Source: a virus
Length of the DNA stretch: 20,758 nt
Direction: 5' to 3' (one strand)
IMG/VR virus record: IMGVR_UViG_3300037076_000241
Span: 1 to 20,758 of that record
Part shown: positions 1-8,120 of the stretch, piece after piece
How positions within the stretch are numbered: the first letter of the stretch is position 1
Layout: each line of letters starts with the position of its first letter
Notes under the pieces: model-generated
Seen by the model: the letters and a program-made list of their open reading frames with translations, nothing else
Told to the model about the DNA's origin: nothing
The model's database searches: none
Translations under genes and position numbers: made by a program

Positions 1-675
1 CTAGAGTACATGCTTGGTGGGAAAATCAAGCAAGAGGATTGGTATATTGATGGAACAACCGTGGTCAAGAAGAAATGGACCGCTAAAGAGTTCAGCGACC
101 TTCGCAAAAAAGTCAGTGACCGTGGCGTGCATTACTATGGTGAAACTGACAAGTGGCTATACGAAGCACTCGAACTATGTCCAATCAATGGTATCAACGT
201 AGCAGTTATGGGGTCCACCGAACCGTGGTATGAGACTATCGTCTTAGAGTTTGGTGGAACGCCTACCACTATCGAATACAACCTGCCGGGATATGGACAT
301 CCTAATATGGAAGAGATTTCAGTCCAAGATTATTGGAAGAACCCCAAGCAATTCGATGTAGCTATCTCCATCTCGTCATTTGAACATGATGGCCTTGGAC
401 GCTACGGAGACCCACTCAATCCAAGCGGAGACCTCCGAGCAATGGCAGAGATGAAGAAGATTCTCAAGAAGGATGGCATCCTAATCCTTGCCGTGCCAGT
501 AGGTGCTGACAAAGTGGTATGGAATGCCCACCGCATCTACGGGCCAGTCCGATTTCCTATGCTTACCGCAGGATGGAAACTCGAAGGGTGCGTCGGAATG
601 GACGAATCCTTCATATCCCGAGACACGGGCAACTCGGGAGCATATCAACCAGTCGTAGTGCTCAGAAACGTATAA
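1..675 (+). CDS. DUF268 / methyltransferase-like protein, 5' end probably missing
   Basis: The reading frame is open to the left edge. An in-frame ATG at position 10 lacks a Shine-Dalgarno sequence, so the true start may lie outside the window. The central stretch from about residue 117 after that ATG (SISSFEHDGLGRYGDP, then LNPSGDLRAM, then ILILAVPVG) matches my recollection of DUF268, a family with a SAM-methyltransferase-like fold found in polysaccharide loci. EFGGTPTTIEYN resembles a Rossmann strand-loop with an acidic residue, and LKKDGILILAVP resembles the late strand of class I methyltransferases. The substrate is unknown; a sugar or glycan precursor is inferred from the neighbours. 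The TAA stop shares one base with the ATG of the next gene (TAATG), implying translational coupling. The family call is fairly sure, the activity is not. Confidence 0.75.
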   Translation, partial: LEYMLGGKIKQEDWYIDGTTVVKKKWTAKEFSDLRKKVSDRGVHYYGETDKWLYEALELCPINGINVAVMGSTEPWYETIVLEFGGTPTTIEYNLPGYGHPNMEEISVQDYWKNPKQFDVAISISSFEHDGLGRYGDPLNPSGDLRAMAEMKKILKKDGILILAVPVGADKVVWNAHRIYGPVRFPMLTAGWKLEGCVGMDESFISRDTGNSGAYQPVVVLRNV

Positions 676-1670
676 TGAAAGCAGCGTTCTTAACCGAAAT
701 GGGGTTCCGTGGGACTATCCCACACAACCACAATAACATGCGAACCGAGTTTGCATGGATGCACGCTTTGAAGGCTGACCACTTCAATATCCACGACTAT
801 TCTCAGGTCCACGAATACGATGTCGTGTTCATCATCTTTCCCAAAGCCACGGTCAAATTGAATACCGTAGGAGTAGAGATGACCACACCCGGAGCAGACA
901 AAGACATCGGTATCTATTCCAGAGACATCGTGACATGCCTCAAGAAGAGCAATCAACTTGTCTGTGCCGTCCAAGAGGGACCAGCATGGTTCTTCAACGA
1001 GTATGACATGCCGACCCAGTTCAATTTCTACAACCAATTGGCTGAGTGTGACATCATCTTTGCCCACAACGAATACGATACCCATTTCTACAAAGGGTTG
1101 TTCCCTCAGACTCGCATCAAGGTAATACCAACCTTGATGATTGCCAATAATGATACTTGCCCCTTCGTGGCAGCACCAGAGAACAAGACTATCATTGGTG
1201 GAAACTTCTGTCATTGGTATGGTGGGTTTCAAAGCTATCTTGTAGCTACCGAGTTTAATTGCCAAATTTACGTCCCCGCTTCGCACTGCAAACGTAAGGG
1301 AGAAGAGCAGGCTCCGGGGTTGCACCACCTACCGTGGGTCTTCTGGACCAAATGGATGGAACAGCTATCCACGTTCAAATACGCTGTAAACCTGATGCCT
1401 ACGATTGCAGCAGGAACGTTTAGTTTGAACTGCGCTTACTTTGGTATCCCTTGCATTGGTAATGAGAAGGTAGATACCCAACTGGCATTCTTCCCCGACC
1501 TCAGCGTGGATGTTCATGATGTGTTCCAAGCCCGTCATCAGGCTATCCTGCTATGCAAACAGGAATACTACGACGGAGCCAGCCATCACGCCAAGAAGAT
1601 GTTCAAGGAAAGCGTCCACGGAAATGTTGATAAGTGGATGGAAGTAATGAAAGACAACATCTATGGATAA
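675..1670 (+). CDS. Putative glycosyltransferase, GT-B-like C-terminal region (331 aa)
   Basis: The frame extends upstream to 519, but ATG 675 is preferred because it overlaps the previous stop codon in TAATG. The upstream 52 codons are antiparallel-free shadow of the DUF268 gene and look unlike protein. No signal peptide or membrane segment is seen. In the last third, YAVNLMPTIAAGTFSLNCAY followed by FGIPCIGNEKVDTQLAFFPD resembles the nucleotide-sugar-binding half of GT-B glycosyltransferases, where a small-residue loop precedes a 'new name, same place' segment with a G-IP-IG pattern. HNEYDTHFYKG and RIKVIPTLMI in the middle fit the inter-domain strand pattern. No EX7E motif is obvious, so the GT family cannot be named. 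The 3' end overlaps the GT2-GT11 gene by 8 nt. It likely adds one sugar of the glycan built by this operon. Confidence 0.6.
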   Translation: MKAAFLTEMGFRGTIPHNHNNMRTEFAWMHALKADHFNIHDYSQVHEYDVVFIIFPKATVKLNTVGVEMTTPGADKDIGIYSRDIVTCLKKSNQLVCAVQEGPAWFFNEYDMPTQFNFYNQLAECDIIFAHNEYDTHFYKGLFPQTRIKVIPTLMIANNDTCPFVAAPENKTIIGGNFCHWYGGFQSYLVATEFNCQIYVPASHCKRKGEEQAPGLHHLPWVFWTKWMEQLSTFKYAVNLMPTIAAGTFSLNCAYFGIPCIGNEKVDTQLAFFPDLSVDVHDVFQARHQAILLCKQEYYDGASHHAKKMFKESVHGNVDKWMEVMKDNIYG

Positions 1671-3210
1671 CCGCTTCATTATCGTTATCGGAAGCTATAA
1701 CAACGAGAAATGGGTCTCCCAGAACATAGAGTCTGTGCTGAAACAGACCCACAAGAACTGGCGAATGGTATATTACGACGCCTGCTCCGAGGACAACACC
1801 TACGAGATTGCCAAGAGATACATGGAGCAGGACAGTCGTATCAACCTCATTACCACAGGGCAGAGAAACCTCAAGACGTGGCTGTTCGATAAGCTTACAG
1901 AGTTCGAGAATATCAAACCCAATGACATCATCTGCGTTCTGGATGGTGATGACTTCCTTGCCAGCGACGACGTGCTCAATTATCTCAACGAAGTCTATAA
2001 CCAGACTCACTGCTGGATGACCTATGGCGGTATGATTTGTTGGGAAGGCGGGGACAAGACCCGAGAAGCATATCCACAGAACTCCGAACCTCCACCAGAG
2101 GTATTCACTCAGAAACTATACCGAAGAGACTTGTGGCGTTACTCGCACATGAGAACATGCCGTGGGTTCCTATGGAAAAAGCTTACACACGAGAATTTCG
2201 TTTCAGAATACGACGGAAACTATTTCACGTTGGACGACCTATGCACGGTCTATCCTATGCTTGAAATGTGTCCTGCCAGAAAGATTTACAGAGTAGAAGA
2301 CCATATCTACATCTGGAATGCCAGTGAGAGCCGTGGTTGTGCAGAGAACAAGACTAACAATATCGGGCAGCATTATGAGGCGGAACTCCGTACTCGACGC
2401 CCACCATCCAAAGAACTAACCGTTGTTAGTCCCGTCCTAGCCGGGGGCTTGGGCAATCAAATGTTCGAAATCGCTGCCGCTGCCTCACTGGCAAAGGATA
2501 ACAATGCTCTGTTGGTCATCAACCCAACAGAGCATATCCTGCCCAATCAAGGCAAGCCAGCAGGTAGCTACTTGTCCAGCGTGTTCAGTCAGATTATCAT
2601 AGATGAAGCACCGCCGACCAGTGACCACATTACCGTAGAGACGCTATGCTACGAGCCGATGGATTTCAAGCCCAACATCAAGCTTCGGGGCCATTTTCAA
2701 TCCTACAAGTACTTCCACCACAACCGACAATATATCCTCGACCTCTTCGCACCGACGTTCGACATAAGGAACCACATTGCAAAGACTTACCCCGCAGACA
2801 AGTCGAAAATTACCGCTATACAGGTAAGAAGAGGCGATTATTCCAAATTTCCGAACAGTCACCCCCTTCTATCACCCGAATATCCCGCTAAGGCGGTAAA
2901 AATCATTGGTTCTGAGCGGGTATGGATATTTAGTGACGACCTCGAATGGTGCAAAGAAAACCTGCATTTTGACTGCCCCACGGAATACATAAAAGATGAG
3001 GATTACATTGAAATGTATCTCATGAGTCTCTGCAAAAACATCGTTATAGCGAACAGCAGCTTTGGATGGTGGGCAGGATACTTGAAGACGACTCCCGGTC
3101 AAGTATTTGCGCCTAACCCGTGGTTTGGCCCCGCCCTACTCACCAAAGGATTCAAATACGAAGACCTCATACCAAGCGATTGGACAGTTATAAGCACATG
3201 CAAAGAGTAA
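1663..3210 (+). CDS. Bifunctional glycosyltransferase: N-terminal GT2 fused to C-terminal GT11 fucosyltransferase
   Basis: Residues 1-240 are a GT-A, family 2 glycosyltransferase. They begin with IIVIGSYNNEKWVSQNIESV and carry the metal-binding DGDD at 94-97. Residues about 254-510 are a GT11 (alpha-1,2-fucosyltransferase type) domain with its three hallmark motifs: GGLGNQMF at 261-268, VRRGDY at 388-393 and NSSFGWWAGYL at 464-474. GT11 enzymes use GDP-L-fucose. A stand-alone GT11 protein is about 280-300 residues, so this domain is near complete, and the linker is short (about 240-254). Fusion would let two successive sugars be added by one polypeptide; that is inference. No membrane segment is seen, so the protein is probably cytosolic and acts on a precursor. 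It overlaps the preceding gene by 8 nt and the following GT10 gene by 13 nt. Confidence 0.88.
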   Translation: MDNRFIIVIGSYNNEKWVSQNIESVLKQTHKNWRMVYYDACSEDNTYEIAKRYMEQDSRINLITTGQRNLKTWLFDKLTEFENIKPNDIICVLDGDDFLASDDVLNYLNEVYNQTHCWMTYGGMICWEGGDKTREAYPQNSEPPPEVFTQKLYRRDLWRYSHMRTCRGFLWKKLTHENFVSEYDGNYFTLDDLCTVYPMLEMCPARKIYRVEDHIYIWNASESRGCAENKTNNIGQHYEAELRTRRPPSKELTVVSPVLAGGLGNQMFEIAAAASLAKDNNALLVINPTEHILPNQGKPAGSYLSSVFSQIIIDEAPPTSDHITVETLCYEPMDFKPNIKLRGHFQSYKYFHHNRQYILDLFAPTFDIRNHIAKTYPADKSKITAIQVRRGDYSKFPNSHPLLSPEYPAKAVKIIGSERVWIFSDDLEWCKENLHFDCPTEYIKDEDYIEMYLMSLCKNIVIANSSFGWWAGYLKTTPGQVFAPNPWFGPALLTKGFKYEDLIPSDWTVISTCKE

Positions 3211-4067
3211 CATACCACACTGGCGAAAAGCGCACCGACTACGTTGAACAGATTCCACCCCGAGAAGACACATGGGCATGGGTCAGTGGCAATGGCGGCG
3301 AAGTGCATCTTTTTGAAGACAGCCAACTCCCCGAACACGTCAACTTCAACGGCAAGAAGAAGGTTGCGTGCATTGTGGAGTCTCCTTCTATCTACGATTA
3401 CTGTAAGGCTGGCCACTCATGGGTATTCCACCCGTATCAGTGGATTAAGGACAATCACCAACACTTTGACGTGGTTATGAGTCCTATGACATACCTAAAG
3501 GAACTCGTGGGAGACAAGTACTGGTGGGTGCCCGCTGGCGGCAACCGCATCAATCCCGAAGATTTCGGACTGTGGGAGAAGGAACGTATCCTTTCCATCG
3601 TAGCATCCGACAAACAATGGACGGATGGTCACAAGCTTCGCCATCAAATCGTCCAGAAGTTCCGTGACAAAATGGATGTCTATGGGCGTGGGTTCAATGA
3701 CCTTGTGGATAGGTATGATGATAACCGCCGAGGCAAGATTCTGGCGTTAGGTCCGTATTATTACTCGCTGGCCATCATCAATTCGCAGCATGACGATTAC
3801 TTCACAGAAATCTTGACAGACGTGCTCGCCTGTGCTACAATACCTATATTCTGGGGAACGAAAAATGTCGGCAAGTATTTCAACCCCGATGGCATCATTC
3901 AGTTCAATACCATCGAGGAATTTGAAGCACTCCTGCCGACGCTGACGCCTGAACTGTATTACAAGAAGATGCCAGCCATCGTTGAGAACATCGAGAAGGC
4001 AAAAGCATACAATACTCGGTTCGACTGGATATACGACAATTACAAGGACAAACTCGAAGCACTATGA
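3198..4067 (+). CDS. GT10 family (alpha-1,3/1,4-fucosyltransferase-like) glycosyltransferase
   Basis: I chose ATG 3198 over the upstream end of the frame at 3120 because residues before it are shadow of the fused glycosyltransferase; this start gives a 13-nt overlap. The 289-residue product carries the GT10 signature at about 190-228: SLAIINSQHDDYFTEILTDV, then a small-residue stretch with PIFWG, then YFNPDGII. It matches the family pattern DY-TEKL...G-VPIYWG-PN...YF. In well-studied GT10 enzymes the first part reads FENS; here it is IINS, so the usual acidic residue is absent. GT10 enzymes transfer fucose from GDP-fucose. With the GT11 domain next door, two fucosyltransferase families sit side by side. 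Acceptor unknown. The stop overlaps the next ATG (ATGA). Confidence 0.83.
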   Translation: MQRVTYHTGEKRTDYVEQIPPREDTWAWVSGNGGEVHLFEDSQLPEHVNFNGKKKVACIVESPSIYDYCKAGHSWVFHPYQWIKDNHQHFDVVMSPMTYLKELVGDKYWWVPAGGNRINPEDFGLWEKERILSIVASDKQWTDGHKLRHQIVQKFRDKMDVYGRGFNDLVDRYDDNRRGKILALGPYYYSLAIINSQHDDYFTEILTDVLACATIPIFWGTKNVGKYFNPDGIIQFNTIEEFEALLPTLTPELYYKKMPAIVENIEKAKAYNTRFDWIYDNYKDKLEAL

Positions 4068-4894
4068 GATACGCAGTACTAGGTTCAGCAGGACAAATCG
4101 GTGCCCATCTTACGGAGTATCTCCGTGCCCGTGGGGAATACGCTATTGAGTTCGACCTCGAAACTTCCCCCGCCATGGACTTACGCAACGATTACGCAAT
4201 GGATGACTTCATCGTCACCGCTGACTTCGTATTCTTTCTCGCCTTTGATGTAGGTGGGTCTCAGTACTTGAAGAAGTATCAGACCACCTTTGACTTCGTG
4301 AATAATAACACTCGCATCATGACCAACACATTCCGTGCATTGAAAGACATGAAGAAGCCCTTCATCTTCGCATCTTCCCAGATGTCGAACATGCACTGGT
4401 CTAGTTACGGCGCATTGAAGTCTGTGGGTGAGCACTACTGCCGTGCCCTCAATAGCCCTATTGTCAAGTTCTGGAATGTCTATGGTATAGAGAAAGACCC
4501 GCAGAAGACGCATGCCATCACCGACTTTGTAAAGATGGCAGTGAAGGGCGACCCAATCACCATGCGAACCAATGGCACCGAAGAACGTCAGTTCCTCTAT
4601 GCCGATGATTGCTCCGAGGCACTACACACAATGGCACAACAATATGACAAGTTGTCCCGCCTTAGCGAGTATCATATTTCGTCGTTCGAGTGGGTTACAG
4701 TCAAACATATTGCCGAGACCATCTCCCAGTTCTGTAATGGAGCCTCTATCATCCCCTCCAAGGAAGAAGACACAGTGCAGCGAGACAATAGGAACGAACC
4801 CAGTCGGTTCATTCTGACCGAGGGAATTTGGAAACCACAGACTTCATTGACCGAAGGCATTCGCCGAATAGTTGAGTATGAGCGACCCCACTAA
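4064..4894 (+). CDS. NAD(P)-dependent extended SDR, nucleotide-sugar epimerase/dehydratase or reductase
   Basis: The 276-residue protein begins with the Rossmann motif GxxGxxG (GSAGQIG, residues 7-13). The SDR catalytic pair is Y115 and K119 in SSYGALK, and a sugar-binding half follows with WNVYG and REQ-like ERQFLYADD around 174-182. FLAFDVGGSQYL near 58-69 recalls the GG loop of GDP-fucose synthase and GDP-mannose 3,5-epimerase, so a role in GDP-fucose or a related GDP-sugar is possible, especially next to two fucosyltransferase domains. The precise substrate cannot be read from the sequence. The length is somewhat short for the family (usually 300-350). It starts by ATGA overlap and overlaps the following small gene by about 17 nt. 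Its role is donor-sugar synthesis in the cytosol. Confidence 0.82.
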   Translation: MRYAVLGSAGQIGAHLTEYLRARGEYAIEFDLETSPAMDLRNDYAMDDFIVTADFVFFLAFDVGGSQYLKKYQTTFDFVNNNTRIMTNTFRALKDMKKPFIFASSQMSNMHWSSYGALKSVGEHYCRALNSPIVKFWNVYGIEKDPQKTHAITDFVKMAVKGDPITMRTNGTEERQFLYADDCSEALHTMAQQYDKLSRLSEYHISSFEWVTVKHIAETISQFCNGASIIPSKEEDTVQRDNRNEPSRFILTEGIWKPQTSLTEGIRRIVEYERPH

Positions 4895-5099
4895 AGCAGA
4901 AAAAGATTGGTATATCAACTGGTATAACAAACTACCAGTCGCCACGCAAAGTCCTTGTGAAAAATGGGGGCTAAGAACTATTTGTCCATCTTGCCGAGAA
5001 CCCATCTTCGCCAAACTCAACGAAGATGGTGATGTCTGCATGGATATGAAGCACAAAGACGACTGCCAACTATTGAAAGAATACAATGCCGCTCACTAA
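4878..5099 (+). CDS. Small zinc-ribbon-like protein of unknown function (73 aa)
   Basis: ATG 4878 is preferred; an in-frame TTG lies two codons upstream at 4872. The protein is small and soluble. It has a CPSC knuckle near residue 36 and two further cysteines in CMDMKHKDDC about 20 residues later, which could make a four-ligand zinc site. I do not recognise a family. It overlaps the SDR gene at its 5' end and the RfbH-type gene at its 3' end (14 nt), so it is co-translated with sugar enzymes. A structural or accessory role is possible but no function is claimed. Confidence 0.62.
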   Translation: MSDPTKAEKDWYINWYNKLPVATQSPCEKWGLRTICPSCREPIFAKLNEDGDVCMDMKHKDDCQLLKEYNAAH

Positions 5100-6453
5100 G
5101 GAATACATCCAAGAACTTGTCGCTCAATACATCATTGAGAAGCACAGGGATAAGAAATGGACCCCCGGTAAAGATTGGGTCCAATACTCTGGTCCATACT
5201 TCGATTTCAATGAGTATGTCAATGCTGTTGGCACCCTACTCGATGAATGGCTTGTGCTTGGAAACGACGCCATTGAGTTTGAGAAGAAGTTTCCGCCTCT
5301 CCTTGGACAGAAGCATGGCGTAGTGGTCAATAGCGGTTCTAGCGCCAACCTGTTAATGATGGCGGCTCTAATGGCGAGGAAGTCATTGGCACCACAAACG
5401 AAAGTTATCGTCCCTGTAGCAGGGTTTCCAACCACGCTCAATCCAATCATTCAACTCGGTCTAAAGCCAGTGTTTGTGGATATTGATTTGGATACCCTCA
5501 ATCTTAATCTCGACCAAGTTGAAGAGTGCCTCACTCCGAACACTATTCTTACGTTCGCCCACGTCCTCGGCAATCCCCCGAATATGGATAGGGTGATGGA
5601 AACAGTACAGAAGAATCACATTACCCTCTTGGAAGACTGCTGTGACGCACTTGGCTCTACTTATGACAACAAACCCCTTGGCAGCTTCGGACGCTTTTCT
5701 TCTTGCTCTTTCTACCCCGCTCACCATATCACAATGGGTGAAGGTGGGTTTGTGGCGTGCAATGATGCGGAAGACGAGAAAGTCATTCGTAGCCTCCGTG
5801 AGTGGGGTAGAGGATGCTACTGCGTTGGAAAGAAAGCTAACCTGTCCACCAAGGGCACCTGTGGTTGCCGCTTCAAGAACTGGTTGCCGAGCCTTCCGAA
5901 TGAAATTTTCGACCATAAATACGTCTATGAGACCATTGGTTACAACATGAAGCCGATTGAACTACAATGCTCAATGGGACTCGCCCAACTCAATAAGCTT
6001 CCCGATATTCACGCCAAGCGCCGTGCTAACCATGCTCGCCTGACTGAGATTTTCTCTCTATACGAAGAGTTCTTTCACTTCCACAAGGCAACCCCAAAGT
6101 CTAATCCATCATGGTTCGCATTCCCGATTACGGTCAGAGACGGAGCACCATTCACACGTTCGGACTTCACGAAGTATATGGAAGACAACAAGATTCAGAC
6201 CCGCAACTACTTCGGCGGAAATCTATTACTTCAACCCGCCTATCGCAATCTCGACTGGACTGATTGGAGACAGTCTCCCGGTGTGTTTGTCCGTGAGCCT
6301 CCTACAATGAAAGACTATTTCCCAGTAGCTACCAAAGTCACAACCGACACTCTCTTCTTGGGAACAAGCCCTGTAATCACAGAGGAACAACTGGATTATG
6401 TCGCCGAACAGGTACATGCATTCATGCATGTAATGAAACAGATACGAGCATAA
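5086..6453 (+). CDS. rfbH-like: RfbH/DdhC (E1)-type PLP/PMP, iron-sulfur NDP-4-keto-6-deoxysugar 3-dehydrase
   Basis: This 455-residue protein belongs to the DegT/DnrJ/EryC1 fold but carries the features of the E1 dehydrase subgroup. The internal-aldimine lysine is replaced by histidine (SFYPAHHITMGEGG, H213), as in RfbH/E1 and ColD, so PMP would be bound without a Schiff-base lysine. Cysteines C186, C244 and C246 reproduce the C-X57-C-X-C spacing of the E1 [2Fe-2S] site. The fourth cysteine is C259 (or C261) after a longer loop than the usual seven residues. NSGSSANLL and EDCCDALGS are the phosphate- and cofactor-binding motifs of the fold. E1 works with an iron-sulfur flavoprotein reductase (E3) to remove the C3 hydroxyl, giving 3,6-dideoxy-4-ketosugars; no E3 is in this window. 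The substrate may be CDP- or dTDP-linked: the RmlB-like gene nearby hints at dTDP, as with SpnQ. Confidence 0.88.
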   Translation: MPLTKEYIQELVAQYIIEKHRDKKWTPGKDWVQYSGPYFDFNEYVNAVGTLLDEWLVLGNDAIEFEKKFPPLLGQKHGVVVNSGSSANLLMMAALMARKSLAPQTKVIVPVAGFPTTLNPIIQLGLKPVFVDIDLDTLNLNLDQVEECLTPNTILTFAHVLGNPPNMDRVMETVQKNHITLLEDCCDALGSTYDNKPLGSFGRFSSCSFYPAHHITMGEGGFVACNDAEDEKVIRSLREWGRGCYCVGKKANLSTKGTCGCRFKNWLPSLPNEIFDHKYVYETIGYNMKPIELQCSMGLAQLNKLPDIHAKRRANHARLTEIFSLYEEFFHFHKATPKSNPSWFAFPITVRDGAPFTRSDFTKYMEDNKIQTRNYFGGNLLLQPAYRNLDWTDWRQSPGVFVREPPTMKDYFPVATKVTTDTLFLGTSPVITEEQLDYVAEQVHAFMHVMKQIRA

Positions 6454-6456
6454 ACT

Positions 6457-7158
6457 ATGGCAATCTTCCGTGTAAAACATAACGACTTCGAACAGAAGTT
6501 TGACGCAGACAAAATAGACACTCTCGAAACTAACGAGTGGGAGAATGCTACACGCCTCGGCGAACAGGGGTGGGACAGCCGCTATGACTACGAAGCCCAG
6601 ATGATTCGGGGAGTTATTGCCGATACCAAGGCCAAGACCATCTTGGAGATTGGGTCAGGTCCGGGCGTCCTTAGCCAGAAGATACAAAAGCTTTTGCCCG
6701 AGCCAGTTCTATATGACCTCGTGGATAAACCATTCGCAAAGAAGTACTTCGAGGACAACAAATTCAAGGGACGCTTCTTCGTCAAAGACATCTCCATGAC
6801 CTTGGATTGGGAAGGGCTGGAAGCTGCTTACGACTTGATTATCTGCAACGACACCTTGGAGCATCTGATTGCCCCGTCAAATGTTGTCAAAATGATTCGT
6901 GGTCTCATGCATCAAGACACAGCATTCTTCGTCAGCGTTCCAAACTGGCGTATGGCCCATCAGTTTCTATACCGAGGACTGTGGGACTATGACAACTTCA
7001 TCTATTTCATGCATATTCACGGGTTCGAGATGGAATCGGTATATCCATCTTGCCTACAAACTCCTGACTACCCTAAAACGGATACAGAAGAGAGTATGCC
7101 CGACGAGCTAACTCGAAGCTGGAACTGGTACTTCGTCATGAAGTTGAAGACCAAATAA
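6457..7158 (+). CDS. Class I SAM-dependent methyltransferase
   Basis: The 233-residue protein has methyltransferase motif I at 62-70 (ILEIGSGPG), an acidic strand-2 end around YDLVDK, a motif II-like VKDIS segment, and motif IV-like YDLIICNDTLEHL near 125-137, as in the Methyltransf_11/23 families. The late strand is FFVSVPN. Nothing shows whether it methylates O, N or C atoms of a sugar. The operon context suggests a sugar or glycan acceptor. It follows the RfbH-type gene after only 3 nt, and its TAA shares a base with the next ATG (TAATG). No clear Shine-Dalgarno sequence is seen, so coupled translation is likely. Confidence 0.85.
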   Translation: MAIFRVKHNDFEQKFDADKIDTLETNEWENATRLGEQGWDSRYDYEAQMIRGVIADTKAKTILEIGSGPGVLSQKIQKLLPEPVLYDLVDKPFAKKYFEDNKFKGRFFVKDISMTLDWEGLEAAYDLIICNDTLEHLIAPSNVVKMIRGLMHQDTAFFVSVPNWRMAHQFLYRGLWDYDNFIYFMHIHGFEMESVYPSCLQTPDYPKTDTEESMPDELTRSWNWYFVMKLKTK

Positions 7159-8120
7159 TGAAAGTAGTATATGTAACTGGCTGTTTGGGCTTTATTGGAG
7201 CCTATGTAACCGAAGCCTGCCTCAAGGAAGGATGGCACGTCATTGGCGTGGATAAGATAACCTATGCCGCACAGCCAGAGCGTCTCCATGACTTCGAAAC
7301 CTATGGTCCCAACAAGTTCAAGTTCATTCAAACCGACATCAATAACTTGGACCGACTCTGCGATTGTGATTACGTCATCAACACCGCAGCAGAGACACAT
7401 GTTGACAACTCGATTGTCAGCAGTGATGCTTTCCTTCACTCAAATGTAAACGGCGTTCATCACCTACTGGAATTGGTCAGAAGCAAAGAAAGGTTTCGTA
7501 TGCCTACGCTTCTCCACTTCAGTACTGATGAAGTGTATGGGGATATTGCGAAAGGTGCTCATAAAGAGACCGACCTTCTAAAGCCCTCGAACCCGTATTC
7601 TGCAACCAAGGCGGCTGCGGACATGCTGATTCTGGCTTGGGGCCGAACCTTCAAAGTTCCCTATGTTATTGTCAGGCCAACCAACAACTATGGTGTAGGC
7701 CAATACACAGAAAAACTCATTCCGAAGACATGCAAACTACTCCAACTCGGACGAAAGGTGCCTCTACACAACAATGGAACTCCAAGGAGAACGTGGTTAC
7801 ACGCAAAGGATACGGCCTCTGCTATAATCACGATTATCAACACCGGAGTCCAAAACGAAATCTACAATATCGGGGGAAACGCCGAATTACAGAATGCAGA
7901 AGTTGTTGGCAAAATCCTCTCCATCCAAGATGGGCGGAAAAATTTATTTGATGGCGAGTTGGACGACTTCTGTGATTTCTCCTACCACCGAGATGGTCAG
8001 GACGTGCGGTACAGCCTCGATGACAGTAAACTCCGCAAACTCGGATGGAGCAATAAATGTGACCTTGACAAAGAGCTACCAACTGTGGTAACATACTATC
8101 AGAATAAATTCGTATGGTAA
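7158..8120 (+). CDS. rmlB-like: dTDP-glucose 4,6-dehydratase-like extended SDR
   Basis: The 320-residue protein shows all marks of the RmlB branch: GxxGFIG at 8-14, AAETHVDNSI at 77-86, the catalytic TDE triplet in STDEVYGD (122-129), Y147 and K151 in NPYSATK, and RPTNNYG near 173-179. In RmlB the Asp-Glu pair takes part in water elimination after C4 oxidation by NAD+, giving the 4-keto-6-deoxy sugar. That product class is the substrate of the E1-type dehydrase encoded just upstream. CDP-glucose 4,6-dehydratases use a different triplet in my recollection, so dTDP is the more likely nucleotide, though UDP-sugar relatives exist. Gene junctions are TAATG upstream and a 7-nt overlap downstream. 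No RmlA-type nucleotidyltransferase is in the window. Confidence 0.88.
   Translation: MKVVYVTGCLGFIGAYVTEACLKEGWHVIGVDKITYAAQPERLHDFETYGPNKFKFIQTDINNLDRLCDCDYVINTAAETHVDNSIVSSDAFLHSNVNGVHHLLELVRSKERFRMPTLLHFSTDEVYGDIAKGAHKETDLLKPSNPYSATKAAADMLILAWGRTFKVPYVIVRPTNNYGVGQYTEKLIPKTCKLLQLGRKVPLHNNGTPRRTWLHAKDTASAIITIINTGVQNEIYNIGGNAELQNAEVVGKILSIQDGRKNLFDGELDDFCDFSYHRDGQDVRYSLDDSKLRKLGWSNKCDLDKELPTVVTYYQNKFVW

Noticed and set aside
690-1328. A 212-codon open frame on the - strand.
   Set aside because: It lies wholly inside the + strand glycosyltransferase gene, has no Shine-Dalgarno sequence or recognisable motif, and the + strand gene is linked by overlaps on both sides. Treated as an antisense shadow.
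5461-5916. A 151-codon - strand frame inside the RfbH-type gene.
   Set aside because: The + strand frame carries complete E1 cofactor motifs. The antisense frame has no motif or start signal.
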